Shown here: one piece after another, positions 25,064 to 32,568 of the stretch
How positions within the stretch are numbered: position 1 is the stretch's first letter
Layout of the letters: the number at the start of each line of letters is the position of its first letter
Assembly (NCBI GenBank): GCA_934647945.1
Contig: CAKUFK010000006.1
Span: 1 to 64,000, forward strand
Origin: an uncultured Eubacteriales bacterium
GTDB lineage: Bacteria; Bacillota; Clostridia; Oscillospirales; Acutalibacteraceae
Reading direction: 5' to 3'
Length of the DNA stretch: 64,000 bases
The notes under the pieces: model-generated
The model's input: only the letters and a program-made list of their open reading frames with translations
Told to the model about the DNA's origin: nothing
The model's database searches: none
Made by a program: the position numbers and the translations under genes

Positions 25064-25972
25064 ATGAAACAGGACGTACAACATCCGGCCGGCCCCAGCA
25101 ATACAGCGGGGGGATCTGAAGGGCGCGCCAAGAGACGGCCCAAAAAGAAACGAAACCGCTTCCATGTGGTCATGGCGCTTTTCCTGGCGATCGTAGCGGT
25201 TTCCATCGCCCTGGTGGTAGTGATCGTGGCCAATCTGAATTTTGACCGGAAAGGTGCCGGCGCGCAGCCCGACACCGCCGCCGTGTTCGGAGTCAAATCA
25301 ATATCGGTAGAAGGGGACACCCGCTATTCACGCGAGGCCATTACGGGAATCAGCGGCATTTATGTCGGACAAAGCGTGTTTTCGGTGAACAAACGGCGGG
25401 CGGCTGAGCAAATCAAAGCCGCGTTCCCCTATATCGAAACGGTGGAGGTGTCTAGTTCATCTTTCGACACCATCCGGATCCGGGTCAAGGAAACCGAACC
25501 CATCGGGGCGATCTACGCCGGCGGGCGGTGGGTCGTGGTGGGCGAGGACGGCCGGGGGCTGGAAGCGTTGCCCGTCGAAAGCGAGCGCCCGTCCCGCTAT
25601 CTCTACATACGGGGGGCCGACCCGCTGGCCGAGGAGCTCGGCACGGTCATGCTGGATGAGCGCAGCCTCGCCATCGTCAACGAGCTGCGCGCGGCGTTTG
25701 TGAGCGCGGGCCTCGACGGCGTGGGGATGATCGATCTGACCGATAAAACCGATATCCTCCTCGATTGGAAGAACCAGATCACCATCGCGCTCGGCAACGA
25801 CGCCAACCTGACTTATGAAATCCAGGTTGCGGTCGCCTCACTGCCCATCATCCTGCGGGAGCGGGGCGCGACCGTCCGGGGAGAGCTGGATATCCGGATG
25901 TATTCCGACCCCAGCATCACCAATCCGATCATCTCGTTCAAGCCCGAAACCGCCGGAGAGGAAGGCGGGTAA
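25064..25972 (+). CDS. ftsQ: FtsQ/DivIB-type division protein
   Basis: A 302-residue bitopic membrane protein of the divisome. It has a very basic cytoplasmic stretch (about 20-36, RAKRRPKKKRNRF), one membrane segment (about 39-60), and a POTRA domain (about 75-145: VKSISVEGDTRYSREAI ... YIETVEVSSSSFDTIRIRVKE). A beta domain (about 150-270) and a short tail follow. It links FtsL/FtsB-type proteins and the septal PBP. Position between murA and ftsZ supports the call. ftsA, often next, is absent. Confidence 0.9.
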   Translation: MKQDVQHPAGPSNTAGGSEGRAKRRPKKKRNRFHVVMALFLAIVAVSIALVVVIVANLNFDRKGAGAQPDTAAVFGVKSISVEGDTRYSREAITGISGIYVGQSVFSVNKRRAAEQIKAAFPYIETVEVSSSSFDTIRIRVKETEPIGAIYAGGRWVVVGEDGRGLEALPVESERPSRYLYIRGADPLAEELGTVMLDERSLAIVNELRAAFVSAGLDGVGMIDLTDKTDILLDWKNQITIALGNDANLTYEIQVAVASLPIILRERGATVRGELDIRMYSDPSITNPIISFKPETAGEEGG

Positions 25973-26079
25973 ACCGGCGCCGCCATGCCGGTGGAAAGCC
26001 CGTTGTAAAACCGGAACGAATTACCAGGAATTCCCTGATTTTAAGCGGAATTTATCCGATGAAAAATTGCAAATTCCGG

Positions 26080-26108
26080 TTGAATTTCAGGGATGGGCGT
26101 GTTAGAAT
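26080..26108 (+). promoter_or_regulatory. Likely ftsZ promoter
   Basis: TTGAAT (26080-26085), 17 bp, TAGAAT (26103-26108), about 105 bp upstream of the ftsZ ATG. The 240-bp gap after ftsQ is otherwise AT-richer than its surroundings and has no gene, which supports a separate ftsZ promoter. Confidence 0.65.
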
Positions 26109-26213
26109 AAAAAAGGTATACTTACTACATTTTGCTACATAGACCAGATGACGGAACATGGACGCGGCGTCCGGAAGGCCCGCGGGGACTATAAAAGCGT
26201 GGGAGGAAGTTTC

Positions 26214-27290
26214 ATGAGCTTTCAGTTTGACAATGAATTCGTGGACGGTGTTCAGATAAAGGTGGTCGGAGTCGGCGGTGGCGGCGGCAACGCGGTCAAC
26301 CGCATGGTGGTTGCCGGAGTGCAGGGCGTGGAATTCGTCTCCATCAACACCGACCGCCAGGCGCTCTACCGTTCCCAGGCCACGCAGAAGATCCAGATCG
26401 GCGAGAAGCTCACCCACGGCATGGGTGCGGGCGCAAACCCGGAAAAAGGGCAGCGCGCCGCGGAAGAGAGCCGCGAGGAAATTACCGCCGCGCTTAAGGG
26501 CACCGATATGGTGTTCATTACCGCCGGCATGGGCGGCGGCACCGGCACGGGAGCGGCGCCGGTCGTGGCCGAGATTGCCCGCGATCTCGGAATCCTGACC
26601 GTCGGCATCGTCACCAAGCCTTTTTCGTTTGAAGGACGCCGCCGTATGGAGCAGGCGGAGAACGGCATCGCCGCCCTGCGTGAGCATGTGGACAGCTTGG
26701 TGGTCATCCCCAACGAACGGCTGAAAATGGTCAGCGAGCAGCGGATCACTCTCGCGAACGCGTTCGAGGTTGCGGACGATGTGCTGCGCCAGGGCGTCCA
26801 GTCCATCTCCCAGCTCATCAAGATCCCGGGCCTGGTCAATCTGGATTTCGCCGACGTGACGGCGGTCATGAAGGACGCCGGCTATGCCCACATGGGGCTT
26901 GGCCGGGCGGGCGGCAAGGAAAAAGCAGAGGCGGCCGCACAGGCTGCGATCGCCAGCCCGCTGCTTGAAACCACCATCGACGGCGCCCGCGGCGTCATCA
27001 TCAATATCACCTCCTCCCCCGACATCGATCTTGAGGATGTCGAGATCGCCTCCTCCATGATTTCGCGTGCGGCCCATCCCGACGCGACCATCATCTGGGG
27101 CGCGGCGTTCGACGAGTCGATGGACGACGAGCTTTGTGTGACGGTCATCGCCACCGGGTTCGTCACCGACGGCTCTTACAAGGCCCAGGACGGCACGGTG
27201 GTCGCGCCCGGGCAGGTGACCTCACCGAACGTCGCGGAGGATGACGATTACACCGATATTCTGGGGTTGTTCCGCAAACGTCATGAATAA
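26214..27290 (+). CDS. ftsZ: Cell division GTPase FtsZ
   Basis: Tubulin-like GTPase forming the Z ring. About 358 residues from the ATG at 26214 (MSFQFDNEF), which has GGGAGGAAG just upstream; the longer frame from 26148 is not needed. N-terminal [14 protein letters not shown], tubulin signature [15 protein letters not shown]7-loop [11 protein letters not shown]. The linker is short and the C-terminal peptide (ILGLFRKR) resembles the conserved tail that binds FtsA/SepF. Last gene of the dcw cluster, followed by a terminator. Confidence 0.97.
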   Translation: MSFQFDNEFVDGVQIKVVGVGGGGGNAVNRMVVAGVQGVEFVSINTDRQALYRSQATQKIQIGEKLTHGMGAGANPEKGQRAAEESREEITAALKGTDMVFITAGMGGGTGTGAAPVVAEIARDLGILTVGIVTKPFSFEGRRRMEQAENGIAALREHVDSLVVIPNERLKMVSEQRITLANAFEVADDVLRQGVQSISQLIKIPGLVNLDFADVTAVMKDAGYAHMGLGRAGGKEKAEAAAQAAIASPLLETTIDGARGVIINITSSPDIDLEDVEIASSMISRAAHPDATIIWGAAFDESMDDELCVTVIATGFVTDGSYKAQDGTVVAPGQVTSPNVAEDDDYTDILGLFRKRHE

Positions 27291-27313
27291 GGCTCACGCC
27301 AAAGTTTCCGGTT

Positions 27314-27343
27314 AAAAAGGCGCCGCGTCTGCGGCGCCTTTTT
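27314..27343 (+). terminator. Intrinsic terminator after ftsZ
   Basis: AAAAAGGCGCCGC/GCGGCGCCTTTTT, a 13-bp perfect stem with a 4-nt loop and a T-run, 23 bp past the ftsZ stop. Ends the dcw cluster. Confidence 0.92.
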
Positions 27344-27439
27344 AAGTAGATTCATAGGACATCTTGTGGGTTGCCGGCGCGTTGTTTGTATAATCATGCC
27401 GGAATATACCCCAGGATCGGGTGGCACAGTTCCTCAAAA

Positions 27440-28440
27440 ACCGACCACTAATCCTGGGGCCGCAGCCCCTTTCTTGTATATAGGCGGGTTCGGCTGTCCG
27501 CCCTCCCGCCGGCTTTCCTGAAAAGAACTCCGGACCGGCCCCTGAAGGGCTCTCTATACTGGCGGCACTGGGGCCGGTCACCCGCCATTGTGGTGTCCCA
27601 CAATGGCCCTAAAAATCAAAATACCTGGGGGTTCAGGGGGCTTTGCCCCCTGACGCTTCTTCCCCCCTTTCTTTGCGGAAAGAAAGGGGGTGCCAAAGCA
27701 CACCTGTGCTTTATGGCGGCATGAGCGCATAGAAAATCGTAGTTTATTGAATGGGTTTGGCCTGCAGGCCACTTCCTTTTGTCCTCGACGACAAAAGGAA
27801 GCAAAAACGCCGCCGGGGTTCCCCCGGACCCCAGGTGATCCTGTCGGTTCTCTTTCCAGGAGAACCTCCCCACCGTTATCATAAAAACCAACGATACATA
27901 AGGGGCCACGGCCCCAGGCTTTGGGCCGCCACATGTTTTCAGTCCCGCGCCCAGCCGAATCCCGGGGGCCCCGGGCCCCCTTTTTATATGGGTTGGGTTA
28001 AGTGTCCGCCTTCCCGCCGGCTTTCCTAAAGAGAAAGCCGGCTAGCCGCCCGGGGGTTCAGGGGGCTTTGCCCCCTGACGCCTCTTTCCCCCCTTTCTTG
28101 GCGTCAAGAAAGGGGGTGGCCCTCAGGCCAGACCTGAAAAAGACGGGTATGGCGGGTTGTCCGCGCATAAAGAACGCAGTCCTTCTAAAAAGGACATCCC
28201 ATGCGCGGCCACGTCCTTTCTCCACGTGGAGAAAGGACGCAAAGAGACGCTTAGGGGGTTCCCCCCTAAGCACCCCGAGGTGATCAGCCGGTTTTCTCTT
28301 TAGGAAAACCGGCATGGGCGCGTCCGCTTGAATCGACGATATTTGATGAGGGGCTGCGGCCCCAGGCTTTGGGCCGCCGCATGTTTTCAGTCCCGCGCCC
28401 AACCGGACCCCGGGGGCCCCAGGGTTCGGTTGGACGCGGG
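27440..28440. repeat. Intergenic three-hairpin mosaic repeats (copies C1 and C2)
   Basis: The 1.1-kb gap 27344-28456 has no credible gene and holds two adjacent elements. C1: TCAGGGGG/CCCCCTGA (27633-27653), CCCCCTTTCTTT/AAAGAAAGGGGG (27663-27690), core, CTTCCTTTTGTC/GACAAAAGGAAG (27772-27801), CCGGGG/CCCCGG (27813-27826), and a GGTTCTC/GAGAACC stem. C2: GCCGGCTTTC/GAAAGCCGGC (28016-28042), TCAGGGGG/CCCCCTGA (28058-28078), CCCCCTTTCTTG/CAAGAAAGGGGG (28089-28116), core, CGTCCTTTCTCC/GGAGAAAGGACG (28212-28239), a CTTAGGGGG/CCCCCTAAG stem (28250-28270), and GCCGGTTTT/AAAACCGGC (28287-28313). Each element ends in a GGGCTGCGGCCCCAGGC module. Small frames on both strands overlap these stems and are rejected. 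Confidence 0.82.
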
Positions 28441-28456
28441 ATCATTTTTTACGCCG

Positions 28457-30004
28457 TTATTTCAACAAATAAGCTTTGACATATTCCACCTCGACGTGGT
28501 CGGGGAGCCTGGAGTCGTCCAGGCCGGCCCACGGAGCGGTCTGGGTGGCCACCTGCATATACAGGGGTTTGGTATACCGCCCGACCGACGCGCGCCATGT
28601 TTCCTTGCGGTCGATATAAAAAATAAACTGGGACTCGGTCCATTCCACGCCGTAAGTATGCATTCCTTGAAACAAGTCGGGATCGGTCACGTTCTTTTTG
28701 ATGTGGCAGGGATTGCCGCCCGTGTCGGTCCAGCTGATGGTGTGGGCGACCGAACTGTTGCTCATGGGGGCGGAGTTCAGGATTTCCAGGCTCAGCCCCC
28801 GCAGCTCGTCGGAACGGGGATCGGGTTCGGATTCCGGATACGGCTTCAGCCCGAAAGCCAGCCACCAGCCGGGCACCGTCTGCAAGCGGCAGCGGATTTC
28901 AAAATAGCCGTATTTTTGATCGAAATTGTTCATGGTATAGACGGCCCCGCAGCCATAGCCGTTCTCTTCCTTGACAATCGAGAGCTTCAGCAGGTTGTCC
29001 GCCAGAGCGGCCTGCGTATACCGCCAACGGGTGCCGTCCTCGTGTTCGTATTCCGGGCAGAGGTACCATTTGCTGCCGTCGAGAGTATCGCCGCCGAAAT
29101 CGTCATAAAAAGTCTGCACCCATTTCCGCTGGTTATTCTGCTTGTATTCGGTGGGGGACACGCCGTATTGCTGCCGGAAAAACCGGCTGAAGGAATGAAT
29201 GGAGGTATAGCCCAGCATATCCGACACCTCGGTGACGGAAAGGTTGTGATCCAGAAATTCCCGGGCCTTGCTGATTTTCAAATCGTTATAATATTCCTTG
29301 AGGGTTTTGTTGAGATTTTGTGAAAAAATATGCGAAATATAAGAATAGGCATACCCAAAGTGGTCGCTGACCTCCTTTAACTGCCGGATGCCGATGATAT
29401 TCTGCTCCATGTACTGCACGATGCTGTAAAACAGCGTCTCCGAGCTGTTGCGTCTTTCAGCGGGGGTGTACACCACCTTCGTCACCTCCACGAAGTCCCG
29501 GTACAGGGCGCAGAGTAGCTCGATCAAGAGGGTTTCGAGCACCGTTTCCCGCATGGCGTTCCGGCTCATATATTCGTTGAAGATATTGGTGAAAATGGTG
29601 TACATATTGAATTTGTCGCTCGCCAGGGGCATGTCCGCGCTGTCGAGCAGTTCACGGATCGGATAAAACACCGACATGCGGGGGTCGGTTTCATCGAAAT
29701 CGAAGCCGCAGTAGAAAAAACGCAGCGGGGCCTCGTTGTCCGATTTGATATTGTGATGGTCCCCCGTGCGGAGAATGAACACGTCGCCCTGGCGCACGTC
29801 GTAATACTTGCCGCGGGTAAAGCAGGTCCCGCGGCCGGTGGCAATATAGGTCAGTTCATAGCATTCCTGCGTATGCAGGCCGTTTTCAAAGTCCTGATCG
29901 CAGATCAGATCCCCCACCTGGTGCAGCAGGATGGGCCCGAAATGCAGCGGCGCCCATTTGTGGACGTTGTCAAAATGGAATTTCACGTTTTGCAGATACG
30001 ACAT
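28457..30004 (-). CDS. AraC-family regulator fused to a degenerate GH16-like domain
   Basis: About 515 residues from the ATG at 30004 (AGGGGTG 8 nt upstream). Residues about 1-150 are a cupin sensor domain (ECYELTYIATGRG, VRQGDVFILRTGDHHNI). About 195-295 is the two-helix-turn-helix AraC domain ending in SFSRFFRQQYGVSPTEYKQN. About 305-515 is a concanavalin-like GH16 fold: FGGDTLDGSKWYL, YGYFEIRCRLQTVPGWWLAF, TYGVEWTESQFIFYIDR. The GH16 catalytic motif ExDxxE reads EILNSA (Glu407 kept, Asp to Leu409, Glu to Ala412), so hydrolysis is unlikely and the domain probably senses a sugar. No signal peptide. It is divergent from the beta-helix/GH172 operon, which it presumably controls. Confidence 0.82.
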   Translation of the reverse strand: MSYLQNVKFHFDNVHKWAPLHFGPILLHQVGDLICDQDFENGLHTQECYELTYIATGRGTCFTRGKYYDVRQGDVFILRTGDHHNIKSDNEAPLRFFYCGFDFDETDPRMSVFYPIRELLDSADMPLASDKFNMYTIFTNIFNEYMSRNAMRETVLETLLIELLCALYRDFVEVTKVVYTPAERRNSSETLFYSIVQYMEQNIIGIRQLKEVSDHFGYAYSYISHIFSQNLNKTLKEYYNDLKISKAREFLDHNLSVTEVSDMLGYTSIHSFSRFFRQQYGVSPTEYKQNNQRKWVQTFYDDFGGDTLDGSKWYLCPEYEHEDGTRWRYTQAALADNLLKLSIVKEENGYGCGAVYTMNNFDQKYGYFEIRCRLQTVPGWWLAFGLKPYPESEPDPRSDELRGLSLEILNSAPMSNSSVAHTISWTDTGGNPCHIKKNVTDPDLFQGMHTYGVEWTESQFIFYIDRKETWRASVGRYTKPLYMQVATQTAPWAGLDDSRLPDHVEVEYVKAYLLK

Positions 30005-30050
30005 GCGTTTTTCACCCCTATTTGAATAAATATACATATTCGACATGCTC

Positions 30051-30144
30051 CCTTGATTATTTGTCCTTTGATGGATAATACCATAAGAAGAGGACAATAA
30101 TCAAGGACATTTCGCTGCAAAACAGCATGTATTGCAAAACAGCA
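30051..30144. promoter_or_regulatory. Divergent control region: long inverted repeat and AraC-like direct repeat
   Basis: A near-perfect inverted repeat, CCTTGATTATTTGTCCT (30051-30067) and AGGACAATAATCAAGG (30091-30106) with one bulged base, overlaps a likely minus-strand promoter TTGATT-18 bp-TATTAT (30099-30104, 30075-30080) for the AraC gene. Next to it TGCAAAACAGCA occurs twice, at 30116 and 30133, 17 bp apart, a spacing like AraC half-sites. A TATACT at 30201-30206 could be the -10 of the plus-strand operon with no good -35, as expected of an activator-dependent promoter. Confidence 0.6.
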
Positions 30145-30268
30145 AGTTTTGTTAAGCAGCATATCATGTCATGACAAAGACAGAGGTTATAGGATTATTG
30201 TATACTAAATTTGCAGAGACAGCAAGAAGTTTGTGTGAAATACCGACATCTGGATTGAGGGGATATGT

Positions 30269-31309
30269 ATGGTAGACATAAATATACGGGAGTTTGGCGC
30301 GCAGGGGGATGGACTGGCGGATGATTCGGCCGCGATTCAGGCGGCCATCGACGCCTGCCCGGCCGGAGGGGTCGTCCTGATCCCCGAGGGGGTGTTCGCC
30401 TGCGCGGAAATCCGGATGAAGCCGCATATCACCCTCCAGGGGACGCTGACCTGGGGATACCGCGACAACCGCGAGACCGGCGCCTGTATGATTCCGGCCC
30501 GGGACGGGGCCGCCTGCCTGATCGACATCACCGACGCGGTCGGCTGTACCTTGACGGGGCTGTCCCTGTGCGGGCAGGGACGGGGCGAAGGGATGCATGG
30601 CGTTCAAATCGTCAAATCCGACGGATACGGCAGGGAAGAGGACGCCATCCGGGTGGAAAAGTGCCGCATTTCGGAGTTCTCGGGGGACGCACTGCATTTG
30701 TCCCATGTCTGGTGCGCGACCGTGCGGGATAACATGCTTAGTTCCTCCCGTCATGGCCTGTACATAGACGGCTGGGACCTGTTTATTTATGACAATTGGC
30801 TGACCGCCAATCGGGAATGCGGTGCTTTCGGGGAATTTTACTGCAATACGGCGATTATCTGCCAGGGCAACCGGGTGGAATGGAATGGCCGGGAGGGCAT
30901 CCTGTCGAACGGCGGCGTCACGTGGGTACTGAACGGCAATCATTTCGACCGCAACGGCCGGGAGGGTGCCCGGTTCTATCACGCCAAGCATATCAATATC
31001 GTCGGCAATGTATTCGCCCGGGACGGCTGGAAGGTTCCGGAGGATGAATATAGCGCCGGGCTGACCATCGAAAAATCCTGCGGCGTATCCATCCAGTCGA
31101 ACGTTTTCCGCTCGCTCGGGGGAGACGGGGGCGAAAAAGCGCGGCATTCCCCTGATTACGACATGCAGCTCCAGGGGCTCGATACCGCGGCGGTCAGCGG
31201 CAATATCATGTACCAGGCCGCGGTGGTGCAGAACATCCTCGACCGGGGTGGACACGCCAACCTGGTCATGACGGGCAACATCGGATCCCTGGCGGCCGAC
31301 AACTGTTAA
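30269..31309 (+). CDS. Right-handed beta-helix protein (pectate-lyase-3 type), predicted cytoplasmic
   Basis: 346 residues with no signal peptide. The opening INIREFGAQGDGLADDSAAI and GGVVLIPEGVFACAEI are the start of the Pectate_lyase_3 beta-helix (about 1-70). A ladder of short strands with N/G turns then runs to the end (DLFIYDNWLTANRE, NRVEWNGREGILSNGG, HINIVGNVFARDGW). Proteins of this fold are lyases, GH28-type hydrolases, epimerases or GH91 fructotransferases; no catalytic set could be assigned by eye. First gene of a tightly spaced seven-gene operon (gaps 11-48 bp), GAGGGG 7 nt before the ATG. Two further beta-helix proteins follow. Confidence 0.75.
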   Translation: MVDINIREFGAQGDGLADDSAAIQAAIDACPAGGVVLIPEGVFACAEIRMKPHITLQGTLTWGYRDNRETGACMIPARDGAACLIDITDAVGCTLTGLSLCGQGRGEGMHGVQIVKSDGYGREEDAIRVEKCRISEFSGDALHLSHVWCATVRDNMLSSSRHGLYIDGWDLFIYDNWLTANRECGAFGEFYCNTAIICQGNRVEWNGREGILSNGGVTWVLNGNHFDRNGREGARFYHAKHINIVGNVFARDGWKVPEDEYSAGLTIEKSCGVSIQSNVFRSLGGDGGEKARHSPDYDMQLQGLDTAAVSGNIMYQAAVVQNILDRGGHANLVMTGNIGSLAADNC

Positions 31310-31336
31310 CGCGGACAGAAAAAGGAGGCAGTTCGG

Positions 31337-32557
31337 ATGAAGCACCCCATTCGCAAAGCCCTGACCGCCATTCTGGTGATGACACTGCCGTTCTGCGGCG
31401 GGCTGGTCCCCAGCATCCCCATGCGGGTGTCGGCGGCAGGCGGCTCCGCAAGCGACATCTATGCCAATTCCATTTCCTCGATCCCCCTTTCCGATGCGGC
31501 CGCCAGAATGGCCGCGGCCCCTGTGGGGGGGACCCCGTCCCTCCTTCCCGTCACCGGCGGAAAAACCGTCAATGTGGCGGATTTCGGCGCGAATGGGGGC
31601 GACCGCTCCAGCGACACCGAAGCCATTAGGAAGGCTATTGAATCCCTGGGCGGGGCGGGAACCGTCCTGTTCCCGGAAGGCTCGTATTACTGCGCAGACA
31701 TCCGGGTTCCCTCCGGTGTCACGTTGATGTCGATGACGACGTTCGGCTTCGACGGGAACGGCGCCACTCAGCTCGTGCGGAACAAGGCGAATGCCTCCTG
31801 TATCCTGGATTTGACGGGATCGCGGGATGTTACGGTCTATGGGATTTCGTTGGACGGCCTGAGCAAGAGCGCGCAGTCCACGGTCCATGGGGTGAAGGTG
31901 GTCGGGGCGAAAAACGTTCTGATCGCCAATTGCCGCATCAACGCGTGCAACGGCTCGGCCGTGCTAGTGGACAATTCCACTGGGGTGACGGTGCGGGGCA
32001 GCATGCTGTGCGGCAGCGCATACGGTGTGGGCGCGATCAGCGGCAGCGATCTGCTGGTATATGATAACTGGCTGACGAGCTGTCACCCCGCCGGATACCT
32101 GGCCCAATCGGGAGTGACGAGCGCCAGGATAACAGCCAACCGCATCGAATGGTGCGGTACGGGAGTACTGCTGGAAGGCGCCAGCGGCCAGACCGTCGCC
32201 GGGAATTATTTTGACCGCTGCAACATCGGTGGCATCCGCGCGAACGGCGGCCGTAACCTCCAGATGCTCGGCAACATCAACCAGCGCAACGGGGTGCTTC
32301 ACGGGACGGATGAATCCTGCAACCTCTACCTGAACGGAGTGAGCGGCGCCGTCTACCGCGGCAACGTGATGGAGGCCATCCGGGGAGACGGCAGCGATAC
32401 CAATGTCACACCGGAAACCGCGATGATCATCCGAAATCTGAAGGACAGCCAGATCCTTTATAATACCGCTTATAAAGGCTTTACCCAGGATCTGCTCAAA
32501 GACTACGGTGGACACAGCGGCACTACCATTGAGAACAATGTGGGAACGAAATACTGA
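31337..32557 (+). CDS. Secreted right-handed beta-helix protein
   Basis: 406 residues with a signal peptide (about 1-33, ALTAILVMTLPFCGGLVP followed by RVSAAGG). A linker of about 45 precedes a Pectate_lyase_3-type helix starting at VNVADFGANGGDRSSDTEAI. The strand ladder shares phrases with its upstream neighbour, for example the DNWLT turn and NRIEW against NRVEW, so the two are paralogues. It has no lipobox or wall-anchor signal and would be released or loosely bound. AGGAGG lies 9 nt before the ATG. Substrate unknown; a polysaccharide or fructan is likely from the context. Confidence 0.75.
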   Translation: MKHPIRKALTAILVMTLPFCGGLVPSIPMRVSAAGGSASDIYANSISSIPLSDAAARMAAAPVGGTPSLLPVTGGKTVNVADFGANGGDRSSDTEAIRKAIESLGGAGTVLFPEGSYYCADIRVPSGVTLMSMTTFGFDGNGATQLVRNKANASCILDLTGSRDVTVYGISLDGLSKSAQSTVHGVKVVGAKNVLIANCRINACNGSAVLVDNSTGVTVRGSMLCGSAYGVGAISGSDLLVYDNWLTSCHPAGYLAQSGVTSARITANRIEWCGTGVLLEGASGQTVAGNYFDRCNIGGIRANGGRNLQMLGNINQRNGVLHGTDESCNLYLNGVSGAVYRGNVMEAIRGDGSDTNVTPETAMIIRNLKDSQILYNTAYKGFTQDLLKDYGGHSGTTIENNVGTKY

Positions 32558-32568
32558 GAGGGTGCGGG

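Noticed and set aside
27344..28456. Insertion sequence or prophage remnant
   Set aside because: No transposase, integrase or phage-like frame; the region is made of hairpin repeats only, so a non-autonomous element is the most that can be claimed.
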